Positions 24,870 through 34,110 of a stretch of DNA of 64,000 bases are shown one piece after another (the first letter of the stretch is position 1; every line of letters starts with the position of its first letter). The position numbers and the translations under genes were made by a program. The stretch is taken from NCBI RefSeq assembly GCF_002715865.1, contig NZ_CP017696.1, forward strand, positions 1,426,001 to 1,490,000, written 5' to 3'. Origin of the DNA: Bifidobacterium asteroides DSM 20089 (lineage in GTDB: Bacteria; Actinomycetota; Actinomycetes; Actinomycetales; Bifidobacteriaceae). Under the pieces are notes generated by a model. The model was not told the DNA's origin. It was given only the letters and a program-made list of their open reading frames with translations, and did not search any database.

Positions 24870-25865
24870 ATGACCAATGACAGGAATCTGGTCGTCTCCA
24901 CCGACGGCAGCGCACTGAGCAATCCCAACGGTCCCATGGGCTGGGCCTGGGCCGACCATCAGGGCGGTGACGCGGATGCAGGCGGCGCAAGCAACGGTAC
25001 CAATCAAATCGGCGAACTATGCGCTGTGCTGCAGGCCCTACGCGCCCACCCAGGCGAGCGCCCGCTGGTCATCGAAACCGACTCCCAATACGCCATCAAC
25101 TGCTCCACAACCTGGGTGCCCGGATGGAAGAAGAAAGGTTGGAAGAACTCCCAGGGCAAGCCGGTCAAGAACCGCCCCCTGATCGAAGCCATCGACCAGG
25201 AGATCCAGGCGCGGCAGGGATCGGTCAGGTTTGTATGGGTCAAGGGCCATGCCGGCGACACCTTCAATGAGAAAGTTGACGCTCTGGCCCGCGGCTATGC
25301 CACAGCTGCAGGCAAGGGCGACCGGGAAGGCTGTCTGCCCATCGAGGGCTGGCGCTCGCTGCTGGCCTCACCCTATGCCAAGGGCACCCAGGTTCCGCCC
25401 ACAGTCGAGGATGAGCTGGACGGAGGACCCCAAGTCCTGGACGAGCCGGGCCGCAAGAAGGTACGCCTGGATCAGGAAGAGCAGAAAGAGCTGGCCGAAA
25501 CCGCCGTCGAGTCCGAAGCGGTGGATGCCGAGCAGGCCAAATCTGTGGAAGCAACAGCCGACGCAGACGATGGCATACCCGATCCTGACGTAGCCGATGG
25601 TCAGGAAGACGAACCCTCAACGGATTCCAAGGACACCACGGACGCCGATACGCCTGACCTCGAGACCAAGGATTCCGGCGCTCGTGGGCTGAGAGCCAGC
25701 GGCCGCATCCGTATCACGCCACCTCCGTCCGGCAGCAGCATGTTCACTGGACAGGACCTGCATATCGTCGGCAGCATCGATCTGGACGCTGACATCGACC
25801 CTGACGGCTACGTGACCATCCATGAAGCACCTTTTCGTCTGCACGCCATCGAGGTAAGAGACTGA
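24870..25865 (+). CDS. rnhA: Ribonuclease HI with long acidic C-terminal extension
   Basis: 331 residues; standard RNase HI is about 155. The N-terminal domain has the full catalytic set: Asp12 in VVSTDGSAL, Glu49 in QIGELCA, Asp71 in IETDSQYA, His127 in VKGHAGDTFNEK and Asp137 in VDALA. It degrades RNA in RNA-DNA hybrids. After residue 150 an Asp/Glu-rich low-complexity stretch leads to a small ordered-looking C-terminus (RASGRIRITPPPSGSSMF and QDLHIVGSIDLDADI), which I do not recognise. A TAAACT hexamer ends six bases before the ATG, another leaderless-type start. Confidence 0.88.
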   Translation: MTNDRNLVVSTDGSALSNPNGPMGWAWADHQGGDADAGGASNGTNQIGELCAVLQALRAHPGERPLVIETDSQYAINCSTTWVPGWKKKGWKNSQGKPVKNRPLIEAIDQEIQARQGSVRFVWVKGHAGDTFNEKVDALARGYATAAGKGDREGCLPIEGWRSLLASPYAKGTQVPPTVEDELDGGPQVLDEPGRKKVRLDQEEQKELAETAVESEAVDAEQAKSVEATADADDGIPDPDVADGQEDEPSTDSKDTTDADTPDLETKDSGARGLRASGRIRITPPPSGSSMFTGQDLHIVGSIDLDADIDPDGYVTIHEAPFRLHAIEVRD

Positions 25866-25971
25866 GCGCCTCATGGACCGTCAGGGGCCATCGTCTACAC
25901 TGGAGTGAACCTGAATCAACAAGACCCGCAGATATCAGTCGTTGAGTGCATGCGGGCATGAAGGAGCGTGT

Positions 25972-26670
25972 ATGGACAAGACCGAGCAGGACAGACTGAA
26001 GAAGGCCGCCGGCATCGAAGCAGCCAAGCTGGTCGAGAACGGCATGACCGCTGGACTGGGCACCGGATCCACGGTCCGGTTCTTCGTGGATGAACTGGGA
26101 CGGCGCGTCAAGGAGGAGGGCCTGGAGTTCACCGGCGTGACCACCTCCCGGCGGACCAAGGAGCAGGCTGAAGGCTACGGAATCCACATCGTCGACATCG
26201 ACCAGGTGGATCACATTGATGTCACCATCGACGGGGCCGACGAGGTCGACAAGGACTTCAACGGCATCAAGGGCGGCGGCGCAGCCCTGCTCTGGGAGAA
26301 GATCGTGGCCGTCAATTCTCGAAAGATCGTCTGGATTGTGGACGAGTCAAAGGTGGTCGACACCATCGGCCGCTTCCCCCTGCCAGTGGAGGTCATCCCC
26401 TTCGGCGAGCGCCACGTCCTGGATCGCTTCAAGGAGCGCGGCTACAACCCAGTACTGCGGCTGGACGGCCAGGGGCAGCCGGTTCTGACCGACGAGCACA
26501 ACCACATCATCGATCTGCATCTGGATCGGATCGAGCACCCGCAGGATCTGGCCCAGGACCTGATCACCACCGTGGGTGTCGTGGAGCACGGCCTCTTCCT
26601 CAACATGGTCGACACAGTCATCGTGGGCGACCCCAACGGACCCCGGGTCATGACCAACGCCAACAAGTGA
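25972..26670 (+). CDS. rpiA: Ribose-5-phosphate isomerase A
   Basis: 232 residues from ATG 25972, which has AAGGAG six bases upstream; an ATG at 25942 lacks one. Motifs: MTAGLGTGSTVRFF (phosphate loop), DVTIDGADEVDKDFN (Asp pair), and IKGGGAALLWEKI with the catalytic Glu. It interconverts ribose-5-phosphate and ribulose-5-phosphate in the pentose-phosphate part of the bifid shunt. It is monocistronic, with a strong hairpin downstream. Confidence 0.96.
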   Translation: MDKTEQDRLKKAAGIEAAKLVENGMTAGLGTGSTVRFFVDELGRRVKEEGLEFTGVTTSRRTKEQAEGYGIHIVDIDQVDHIDVTIDGADEVDKDFNGIKGGGAALLWEKIVAVNSRKIVWIVDESKVVDTIGRFPLPVEVIPFGERHVLDRFKERGYNPVLRLDGQGQPVLTDEHNHIIDLHLDRIEHPQDLAQDLITTVGVVEHGLFLNMVDTVIVGDPNGPRVMTNANK

Positions 26671-26740
26671 GCGTCAGCAACCATCCCCCATGCTGGTTGG
26701 AAGCATCCGGCTGGCCACGATGACCGGCGATGAATATATG

Positions 26741-26773
26741 AAGCCCCCCGCGTCCATTCGACGCGGGGGGCTT
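26741..26773. terminator. Hairpin between rpiA and the bS22 gene
   Basis: A 13-base-pair perfect stem (AAGCCCCCCGCGT / ACGCGGGGGGCTT) with a seven-base loop lies between convergent genes. It probably serves both. Confidence 0.85.
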
Positions 26774-26804
26774 CGTTGACCCTTAAGGGCCATAAGTCAT
26801 AAAG

Positions 26805-26894
26805 CTACTTGCGCTGGTGACGAGTCTTGCGCAGCAGTTTGCGGTGCTTCTTCTTGCTCATCCGCTTGCGGCGCTTCTTGATGACAGAACCCAT
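26805..26894 (-). CDS. Small ribosomal protein bS22 / AURKAIP1-COX24 domain protein
   Basis: This 29-residue, extremely basic protein begins MGSVIKKRRKRMSKKKH and ends with an RKTRHQRK tail. It matches the actinobacterial bS22 pattern (about 30-33 residues), which sits near the decoding centre of the 30S subunit in mycobacteria. Twenty of 29 residues are Lys, Arg or His. It is easily missed because of its length. It lies between rpiA and a membrane-anchored protein and ends at TAG (26805-26807). The assignment is by sequence pattern. Confidence 0.85.
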   Translation of the reverse strand: MGSVIKKRRKRMSKKKHRKLLRKTRHQRK

Positions 26895-26961
26895 CCGAGC
26901 CTCCGATCCTTAGTTACCTGGAAGTGTCCAACTTGCTTATCTTACACCGCTTGCGGGACGA

Positions 26962-27615
26962 CTAGAGCGGAAAGGCCTTGTAAAAAGCCTCCAGCGCAGT
27001 CCGTTGGCCCTGGGCGCGGAAGACCACCGTATCATTCTGCCAGATGACAATAGCCTTGTGCTCGTCGTCGCCATCCTTCTTCTCCAGGTAGGATCCGGTC
27101 ACCGTGCCGCCGCTGCGAACATTGCCAGAGGCCAGCTCCTTGCCGGACATGCCCGTGGACTGGCTGTCATAGAGCGCCTTGGCATCCTCGCTCCTGGACC
27201 ATTGAGCCAGGTGGAGTGTCACATCGCCGCCGGACTTGCCGGATGAGTAGATCAGGTTGTACTCCTCAATAGGTGTACGGGTGCTCCACTCGCTGTCAGA
27301 ATCCGCTTTGACACGGGCGAACTCGCCAACCGTATCGGGCATGGCCTTGAGCAGCTCGGAAGCCGAACCAGGCAGGGGCACCGCCGTGGCCTTGGGGCTG
27401 CTGGCTTGCGAGGGCTGTGAGGAGGCGGAGGCCGAAGCCTGAGTGACGGGCTCTTGGCTGCGCACCGCCCAGTGAGGCCAGACGAAGGCCGATAGGAGCA
27501 CCAGGACCACCACCGCCGCCAGTGCGATGACCAGACCGATCCGTCGACTGCGCTGCTTGGCGCGCGCGGAAGGGCCAGGGGAAGAGGACAGTGGTGCAGT
27601 AGGATTGTCAGCCAT
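26962..27615 (-). CDS. Membrane-anchored extracytoplasmic protein, unknown function
   Basis: 217 residues. A basic cytoplasmic N-terminus (SARAKQRSRRIG) precedes one TM helix (LVIALAAVVVLVLLSAFVWP). A Ser/Ala/Gln/Pro-rich linker (about 55-80) leads to a compact external domain of about 130 residues (ELLKAMPDTVGEFARVKAD to the end) with Ser/Thr-rich beta strands. No catalytic motif is evident. It diverges from radA across 90 bases. Related proteins are common as unknowns in bifidobacteria. Confidence 0.65.
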   Translation of the reverse strand: MADNPTAPLSSSPGPSARAKQRSRRIGLVIALAAVVVLVLLSAFVWPHWAVRSQEPVTQASASASSQPSQASSPKATAVPLPGSASELLKAMPDTVGEFARVKADSDSEWSTRTPIEEYNLIYSSGKSGGDVTLHLAQWSRSEDAKALYDSQSTGMSGKELASGNVRSGGTVTGSYLEKKDGDDEHKAIVIWQNDTVVFRAQGQRTALEAFYKAFPL

Positions 27616-27705
27616 GCCTCCATTCTCTCATGGGCAGGGTGTCGGCACTGCGAAGATGACGCAAAAGCCCAGCTTCTCGTCCCTGAATCCCGATAGCGTG
27701 CAGGT

Positions 27706-29115
27706 ATGGCCAAGACGACGACGCAATACGTGTGCACGGAGTGCGGCTGGACCGGCGGCAAGTGGTTCGGACGCTGCCCGGAATGCGGCCAGTGGGGAAC
27801 CATCGAGGAATTTCACGAAGCCCGTGTCGTAGGTGCAGGCGGTGGTCTGTCCTCCTCCGGCGGCAGCCATACAGCACCGGCTCCTCCGAGGACCGGCCTG
27901 GCCCGACCCATTACCCGGGTAGACACGGACCAGGTAAAGCGGATTCCCACGGGATTCGAGGAGTTCGACCGAGTTCTGGGCGGGGGTATCGTACCCGGGT
28001 CGGTCATTCTCTTGGCCGGTGAGCCGGGCATCGGCAAGTCCACCCTCCTGCTGGAGACCGCTGGCCGTGTGGCCGACCGGGGCGATGAGAGGGGCAAAGT
28101 GCTCTACATATCCGGCGAGGAGTCCCAGGCCCAGGTGCGGATGCGGGCCAGTCGGGTGGGAGCGCTCAAGGATTCACTGCTGCTGGCTTCCACGACCGAT
28201 CTGGCTACGGTGCTGGGGCTGATTGAGCGCGAGAAGCCGACACTGGCCATTGTGGACTCGGCTCAGACCATCGTCTCCAGCCAGGTCGACGGCATCGCCG
28301 GGGGCTCAACGCAGGTGCGCGAGGTGGCCATCAGCCTGATCGACATGGCCAAGTCACACGACATCCCCATCCTCCTGGTTGGCCATGTAACCAAGGACGG
28401 CTCCATCGCCGGGCCGCGGACCCTGGAGCATCTGGTCGATGTGGTCTGCCAGTTCGAAGGCGACTCCCAGACCGCCCTGCGTCTGCTGAGAGCGGTCAAG
28501 AACCGGTTCGGCCCCACCGACGAGGTGGGCTGCTTCGACATGGGCGAGCAGGGCATCGAAGAGGTCAGCGATCCCACAGGGCTCTTCCTGTCCACGGCCG
28601 GGCAGGAGGTGGAGGGCACCTGCGTGACCTTCACCTTGGACGGCCACCGCAGTCTGCCCATCGAGATCCAAGCTTTGGTCACCTCCTCAGTCCTGCCCAC
28701 GCCCAGACGCAACACCAACGGGATCGACGCCAACCGCCTGGCCATGCTGGCTGCAGTGCTCTACCGCCACGGCCGGGTCAATTTGCTGACAAGGGACCTG
28801 TACGTGTCCACTATCGCCGGCGGGTTGGCCAAGGAGCCCGGATGCGATCTGGCCATCGTGGCCGCCCTGGCCAGTGCAGCCAAGTCCCGGCCCATCCTGC
28901 GCACAACCTGTGCCATGGGCGAGATATCGCTGACCGGGCAGGTCAGGCCGGTGCCTCAGCTCAACCACCGGTTGCAGGAGGCCGCTCGCCTGGGATTCAC
29001 CCGGGCGCTGGTCCCACCCGACCGACATTCAGGAGGACGAAAGCCCATTCCGGGCCTGGAAGTGGTTGAAGTAGCCTATCTGGCCGAGGCCCTGGAGGCT
29101 CTGGGACTGGTTTAA
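27706..29115 (+). CDS. radA: DNA repair protein RadA (Sms)
   Basis: 469 residues. The zinc finger has Cys10, Cys13, Cys24 and Cys27 (VCTEC, GRCPEC). Walker A is GEPGIGKST near residue 106, the RadA-specific motif is VKNRFGPTDE, and the C-terminal Lon-protease-like domain includes GGLAKEPGCDLAIVAAL and GEISLTGQVRPV. The ATPase acts as a branch-migration helicase on recombination intermediates. All domains are complete and of normal length. Confidence 0.95.
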   Translation: MAKTTTQYVCTECGWTGGKWFGRCPECGQWGTIEEFHEARVVGAGGGLSSSGGSHTAPAPPRTGLARPITRVDTDQVKRIPTGFEEFDRVLGGGIVPGSVILLAGEPGIGKSTLLLETAGRVADRGDERGKVLYISGEESQAQVRMRASRVGALKDSLLLASTTDLATVLGLIEREKPTLAIVDSAQTIVSSQVDGIAGGSTQVREVAISLIDMAKSHDIPILLVGHVTKDGSIAGPRTLEHLVDVVCQFEGDSQTALRLLRAVKNRFGPTDEVGCFDMGEQGIEEVSDPTGLFLSTAGQEVEGTCVTFTLDGHRSLPIEIQALVTSSVLPTPRRNTNGIDANRLAMLAAVLYRHGRVNLLTRDLYVSTIAGGLAKEPGCDLAIVAALASAAKSRPILRTTCAMGEISLTGQVRPVPQLNHRLQEAARLGFTRALVPPDRHSGGRKPIPGLEVVEVAYLAEALEALGLV

Positions 29116-29239
29116 GCCCATTGGCTGCCCGTCACCTAATGCACAATATGGCGTTCACCTGCCGACTCGTTAACCCGCCGGACTAGGATGGAGTCGCCGG
29201 AAGACCGACACCCATTATCATCGCGAGGAGCAGATCAGC

Positions 29240-30103
29240 ATGACCATCTTCACCAGGAAAACCATCCGCAGGCTGACGGCGGCCGCACTCACGACAGTCA
29301 CGCTCATGGCCGGCGCGGCCTGCGGCTCCTCATCGAGCAACAGCGGGCAGTCGGCAGACAAGCAGGACATCACCCAGCAGACCATCAAACCTGGCACCCT
29401 GACCATTGCCACCGGAGACCCGGCCTACGCCCCCTACGTGCAGGACAACAAGCCCGAATCCGGCAAGGGCTACGAGGCAGCCGTGGCCTATGCAGTAGCA
29501 GAGAAAATGGGATTCGACAAGGCGCACGTCACCTGGACCCGGACCACCTTTGACGCCGCCATCGCGCCGGGCAGCAAGGACTACGACCTGAACATCCAGC
29601 AGTTCTCCATCACACCGGAACGCCGTCAGGCTGTGGACTTCACACCCAGCTACTACAACTCCACCCAGTCGCTGGTGGTCAGGAACAACTCTCCATACGC
29701 CTCCGCCACCTCCCTTGCTCAGATCAAGGATGCCAAGATAGGAGCCATGGTCGGCTCCACCTCATACGAGATGGCCCACAAGCTGGTCAAGCCTGACATC
29801 GACACCTTCAACGACGACGTGGCCTCATCCCAGGCCTTGGATGCCAATCAGATCGACGCGCTTGTCGTGGACACCCCCTCGGCCGTGACCATGGTCGATT
29901 CCGGGCAGGTCAAGAACGCCAAAATCCTCGGGCAGATCAAGGGATCGCAGGACCCGGAGGGCATGGGCATAGTCCTGCCCAAGGGTTCCAAGTTGACACC
30001 GGCCGCCTCCAAGGCTGTCACCGCCCTGAAGAAGGATGGGACCTTGGACAAGCTGCAGAAGCAGTGGCTGCACGTCTACACCTCCCTGCCCACCCTGGGC
30101 TGA
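29240..30103 (+). CDS. Amino-acid ABC transporter substrate-binding lipoprotein
   Basis: 287 residues. A signal peptide with lipobox ...TLMAGAACGSS places Cys at about 29 for lipid anchoring. The mature part is a family 3 solute-binding protein. It starts LTIATGDPAYAPYVQDN, with the first lobe returning at VDFTPSYYNSTQSLVVR, and contains a linker-like DALVVDTPSAVTMV. Ligands of the family are polar amino acids or opine-like compounds. The permease and ATPase genes follow in the same operon, with a 25-base gap and then a four-base overlap. Confidence 0.88.
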   Translation: MTIFTRKTIRRLTAAALTTVTLMAGAACGSSSSNSGQSADKQDITQQTIKPGTLTIATGDPAYAPYVQDNKPESGKGYEAAVAYAVAEKMGFDKAHVTWTRTTFDAAIAPGSKDYDLNIQQFSITPERRQAVDFTPSYYNSTQSLVVRNNSPYASATSLAQIKDAKIGAMVGSTSYEMAHKLVKPDIDTFNDDVASSQALDANQIDALVVDTPSAVTMVDSGQVKNAKILGQIKGSQDPEGMGIVLPKGSKLTPAASKAVTALKKDGTLDKLQKQWLHVYTSLPTLG

Positions 30104-30128
30104 GAGAAGAAAGGAAACCTTGTCGTTC

Positions 30129-30986
30129 ATGGCCACCTCGGCACAGGACGCGGTCAGCGATATCCAACGGGAACGGGAACGCTACGGCCGTCGACAGAAT
30201 CTGCGCTCCGTGGCGGTCAGCATCGCCAGTACGCTTGTACTGGCCCTGCTGATCGCCCTGGGGCTGCACGCCTCACCTGGCTGGCCCCGAGTCAAGCAGT
30301 CGTTTTTCTCCGGCGCCTACTTCGCCCAAGCCTTTCCCAAGGTCCTCCAGGGGCTCTGGCTCAATCTGGAGGTCCTCTTCTTTGCAGTCATCGGCGTGGC
30401 CATCCTGGGCACCCTGTTGGCTATGATCCGCACCAGCCGAAACCCGCTGCTCTTTCCCCTGCGGATGCTGGCCCAGGTCTACACCACAATTATGAGGGGC
30501 ATCCCCATGATCGTGGTCCTCTACCTGATCGGCTTCGGCATTCCCGGGCTGGCCATCTTCAACCGGATTCCGGCAGCCCTGCTGGGCACCGTGGCGGTCA
30601 TCCTCTCCTATTCGGCCTACATCGCCGAAGTGCTGAGGGCCGGCTTTCAGGACGTCGGCCCCTCCCAGAGGGCGTCGGCACGCTCACTGGGCCTGACCTC
30701 GGGGCAGACCATGCGTCTGGTGGTCATCCCACAGGCCCTGCGCAAGGTGGCTCCGGCACTGATGAACGACTTCATCTCCATGCAGAAGGACGTGGGGCTG
30801 ATCTCGGTCCTGGGAGCCGTCGACGCGGTCAGGGCGGCCCAGATCATCGTGGCCACCTCCTACAACTTCACCCCTTACGTGGTGGCCTCGGTGCTCTTCA
30901 TCGCCACCTCGGTCCCCTTCATTCTTCTCAACGACTGGTATTCCAACCGTCTGCGCAAGCGCGAACAGAGCGGAGGCATGGTATGA
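30129..30986 (+). CDS. Amino-acid ABC transporter permease
   Basis: About 285 residues from ATG 30129; a TTG at 30120 has a closer AAGGA and is an alternative. A basic N-terminus precedes TM1 (VAVSIASTLVLALLIALGL). The HisM/GlnP-type core has four or five further helices and the EAA loop ASARSLGLTSGQTMRLVVIPQAL, which docks the ATPase. It forms the channel of the importer. Its stop overlaps the start of the ATPase gene by four bases (ATGA). Confidence 0.9.
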   Translation: MATSAQDAVSDIQRERERYGRRQNLRSVAVSIASTLVLALLIALGLHASPGWPRVKQSFFSGAYFAQAFPKVLQGLWLNLEVLFFAVIGVAILGTLLAMIRTSRNPLLFPLRMLAQVYTTIMRGIPMIVVLYLIGFGIPGLAIFNRIPAALLGTVAVILSYSAYIAEVLRAGFQDVGPSQRASARSLGLTSGQTMRLVVIPQALRKVAPALMNDFISMQKDVGLISVLGAVDAVRAAQIIVATSYNFTPYVVASVLFIATSVPFILLNDWYSNRLRKREQSGGMV

Positions 30987-31750
30987 GCGAACAGGCAGGC
31001 ACCGATAAGGACCAGCCGGTGCTCCGTCTGGAGGATGTGCGAAAGACCTACCCTGGGGGCAACAAGGTCCTACGCGGCATCTCCATGACCATCATGCCTC
31101 ATGAGACCGTGGCCCTGCTGGGTCCCTCAGGATCGGGCAAGTCCACCCTGATGAAGTGCATCAACCTTTTGGAGACCGTCAACGACGGCAGGATCTGGCT
31201 GGGCGGCACCGACATCACCGATCCCAGGATCAACCAGGATGCCTGCCGGGCCAGAATCGGCGTGGTATTCCAGCAGTTCAACCTCTTCCCCCATATGAAC
31301 GTCCTGAAAAACGTGACACTGGGAGCCATCAAGGTCCACGGCATGCCCAAGGACCAGGCCAGGGAGCGTGCCCTGGAACTGCTGGATCGAATCGGCATGA
31401 GGAAGAAAGCCGGAGCCTACCCGGACCAGCTCTCCGGCGGCCAGCAGCAGCGGGTGGCCATCGTCCGAGCCCTGATGACCGACCCGGAACTGCTCCTGCT
31501 GGATGAGATCACCTCAGCCCTGGACCCCATGCTGGTGGGCGAGGTCCTGGCCATGGTCTCGGAGCTGACCGCCGGTGGCACCACCATTCTCATGGCCACC
31601 CACGAGATGGGTTTCGCCCATCATGCGGCCAACCGGGTTGTCCTGCTGCTGGACGGTGTCATCGCCGAGAACGGAACCCCGCAAGAAGTCATGGACGAGT
31701 CTGAGAATCCGCGCACCAGGGAGTTCTTCAGCCACTTCCGAGGGCTGTGA
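30983..31750 (+). CDS. Amino-acid ABC transporter ATP-binding protein
   Basis: 255 residues of the GlnQ/HisP type. Walker A GPSGSGKST near 46, Q-loop VFQQFNLFPHM, signature LSGGQQQR, Walker B LLLLDEITSALDP and switch histidine ATHEMGFAHHA are all intact. It powers uptake through the permease with which its start codon overlaps. The set lipoprotein-permease-ATPase makes a complete polar amino-acid importer. It converges on ribF. Confidence 0.93.
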   Translation: MSEQAGTDKDQPVLRLEDVRKTYPGGNKVLRGISMTIMPHETVALLGPSGSGKSTLMKCINLLETVNDGRIWLGGTDITDPRINQDACRARIGVVFQQFNLFPHMNVLKNVTLGAIKVHGMPKDQARERALELLDRIGMRKKAGAYPDQLSGGQQQRVAIVRALMTDPELLLLDEITSALDPMLVGEVLAMVSELTAGGTTILMATHEMGFAHHAANRVVLLLDGVIAENGTPQEVMDESENPRTREFFSHFRGL

Positions 31751-31762
31751 GTTCCCAAGTTC

Positions 31763-32905
31763 CTACGGTCTCCGGTTGGTGGAAAATACTCTTCCTGCGG
31801 CCTTGGTCAGTTCCAGGGTGCGATCGGCATCCAGGGACAGCTGTCGTTTGAGGGGCTCCTCGCCCGCATACCGCTTCTGACCGCGCAGACGGCTGAGAAA
31901 CTCCACGCGGACCCTGTGGCCGTACAGATCCACCCAGTCCGGCCGGACGGCATTGGCCTCCAGGATTCTTGGAGTCTGTTGTCCCGGGACCAGGAAAGTC
32001 TCCTTGGTGCCGATGGAGATGGCGGCAGGCATCCGCCAGGGCGAACCCTGGACCAACCGGCCCTCCCGGCCCTCCTGTGTCGCCATAGGATCCGTAGGCA
32101 GACCCAGGTCAACCAGCCAGCCTGCATAGACTCCATCCGCAGGCATCATCCCCTGGCTGTCAGGAGCAAGATTGGCAGTCGGAAATCCCAAGCGACGACC
32201 CCGCTGCTCCCCATGGACCACTGTGCCTTGAACCATGTGCGGCCGACCCAGAATATCCATTGCCGCATCCACATCGCCATCCAGGATCAACTGCCGAAGG
32301 TGGGAGCTGCTCCAAGCACGTACCCGGCGTCGCTCCAGGCCGTCGGCATCAGGCAGAGTGCAGTCGCCGGGTCCCTGGTCGTCCACGACTTCCAAGTTGA
32401 ATAGTCCTGTGTCCGCCAAATCAGCAATGGCTTTAATATCGCCGATTCGCCCTGCGCCCATCCGCGCATCACGGCCCAGGACCAGCGTTCGCATGGCCAG
32501 CTGTTCGGTAAGCTGCTTGAGGAAGAACCGATAGGACTTGGCCGCAAAAGCCAGCGTATATCGCACCACCACAACCTGATCCAGCCCCAGCTGGGCCATG
32601 ATCCGCAGGCGCTCCTCCAGCGGCATGATCTGATCAGGGTCGTGGCGAATCAGGTCCGGGGACGGTTCAGTCATGTCATGGCTGTCGGCATAGCTATGGA
32701 CCAGTTTGGGGCTGGGATCGAAGACCAGAGCCATGGGCCGGTCCTGTGCCTTGGCCGCGAGATCGACCACCCGGCGCAGGAGGGCCTGATGACCCCGATG
32801 CATGCCATCGAAGACACCGATGGTGACCACGCTGGACCGGGTCCCCAAGGTTCCCGGCCACCTGACAATGCCCGACTCATCCGGGCTGACCTGGCTGACC
32901 TTCAT
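31763..32905 (-). CDS. ribF: Bifunctional riboflavin kinase / FAD synthetase
   Basis: 380 residues. The N-terminal FMN adenylyltransferase has the nucleotide motif TIGVFDGMHRGHQALL near residue 28. The C-terminal flavokinase begins near 205 with RPHMVQGTVVHGEQRG and GFPTANL, the riboflavin kinase signature. It makes FMN from riboflavin and FAD from FMN in the cytoplasm. It lies last in the nusA-infB-rbfA-truB-ribF block, the common order in Gram-positive bacteria. No FMN riboswitch is visible upstream, so expression follows the cluster. Confidence 0.93.
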   Translation of the reverse strand: MKVSQVSPDESGIVRWPGTLGTRSSVVTIGVFDGMHRGHQALLRRVVDLAAKAQDRPMALVFDPSPKLVHSYADSHDMTEPSPDLIRHDPDQIMPLEERLRIMAQLGLDQVVVVRYTLAFAAKSYRFFLKQLTEQLAMRTLVLGRDARMGAGRIGDIKAIADLADTGLFNLEVVDDQGPGDCTLPDADGLERRRVRAWSSSHLRQLILDGDVDAAMDILGRPHMVQGTVVHGEQRGRRLGFPTANLAPDSQGMMPADGVYAGWLVDLGLPTDPMATQEGREGRLVQGSPWRMPAAISIGTKETFLVPGQQTPRILEANAVRPDWVDLYGHRVRVEFLSRLRGQKRYAGEEPLKRQLSLDADRTLELTKAAGRVFSTNRRP

Positions 32906-33024
32906 CCGCTTCCCATCATTTAGTCATTGCGGCCCCCGGACCCGGGCGCCGAAAATTCCTTAAGCACTGTATTCCCACCGTCGCACCCTGGCAAGACCCT
33001 GGGGCTGAACACGAACCTGCGCCC

Positions 33025-34110
33025 TCATGTCTCGGCGTGGAAGACCACATCCGGCTTGGCCCCACCCCGTGAACCGGGCACCAGGATAGCAGCCAGACGC
33101 TGCTTGCCCACAGGTCCGGCCAGTGCTGCCGTGGGCCCGGCGACAGGCTGATGCAAGAATCCGCCATTGGCCACTCTGGCGGCCTGGTCGGTATCCAGGT
33201 TGAGGACAGGCATGCTCATGCGTGCCGCCTGCTCAAGACTCAGAGAGCCATCCAACATCCCCTGCCGGTCATGGTCCGGGACCATACGGCTGCGAATAAC
33301 CGTCCGACCTTGTCGGTCCCGGTAGGTGTGGGGGATCACCTGACCGCCCACAACCTTGGACTTGAGGGCGGAATCCTCCAGGTCGAATGGACCTACCCGG
33401 ATTCTTCTCAGGGCGGTCAGGTGGCCGCCCAGGTCCAGCCGCTCGCCCAGGTCGCGAGCCAGGGCCCGGATGTAGGTGCCGCTGGAGCAGATCACTTCCA
33501 CATCCACATCGACCACCCTGGTGCCTTGGTCGGGCAATTCCACACGACGAAAATCGAGCAGACGGAAGGATGCAATTCGAATACGTCTGGGTTCCAGCTT
33601 GACCTCCTGACCTGCGCGAGCCAGGTCATAGGCCCGTCTGCCCTGGACCTTGATGGCGGAGAAGGCATCAGGCACCTGGTCTATCCAGCCGGTGAAGCAG
33701 CGATCAATCAAATCCTGCAGACCCTGGGCTGTCAGATTGTCCACATTCTGCGCGGCTCCAGGACGCACCGGCAGCAAATCCCCGTCAGCATCGTCCGTGG
33801 TGGTACCCAGTCCCAGACGTATGGTGGCCCGGTAGGCCTTGTCATGGCCGACGATGACCGTCAACAACCGCGTGGCCTGGCCGAACCCTACGACCAGCAG
33901 GCCAGTGGCCATGGGATCCAGGGTCCCGGCATGGCCCACGCGACGCATGCCGAGGACAGAGCGGACGGCAGCCACCACGTCATGGCTGGTCACACCGCTC
34001 GGCTTGTCGACAAGGATGATGCCCGAGATTGGTTCACCGGTGCCAAACTCCATACCATCCAGCGACTCGGAAGCCCCTGCCCCACCAATGCCTTCAGCGG
34101 TCGGCTTCAT
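33025..34110 (-). CDS. truB: tRNA pseudouridine-55 synthase TruB
   Basis: The start is ATG 34110 (AGAGGA six bases upstream), giving 361 residues and overlapping the rbfA stop. Family features: GIILVDKPSGVTSHDVV near 29, catalytic Asp in GHAGTLDPMATGLL, and a C-terminal PUA-like domain. It converts U55 to pseudouridine in the tRNA T-loop. A 28-residue Gly/Glu-rich N-terminal extension precedes the usual start of the fold. The gap of about 120 bases to ribF shows no strong hairpin. Confidence 0.93.
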   Translation of the reverse strand: MKPTAEGIGGAGASESLDGMEFGTGEPISGIILVDKPSGVTSHDVVAAVRSVLGMRRVGHAGTLDPMATGLLVVGFGQATRLLTVIVGHDKAYRATIRLGLGTTTDDADGDLLPVRPGAAQNVDNLTAQGLQDLIDRCFTGWIDQVPDAFSAIKVQGRRAYDLARAGQEVKLEPRRIRIASFRLLDFRRVELPDQGTRVVDVDVEVICSSGTYIRALARDLGERLDLGGHLTALRRIRVGPFDLEDSALKSKVVGGQVIPHTYRDRQGRTVIRSRMVPDHDRQGMLDGSLSLEQAARMSMPVLNLDTDQAARVANGGFLHQPVAGPTAALAGPVGKQRLAAILVPGSRGGAKPDVVFHAET

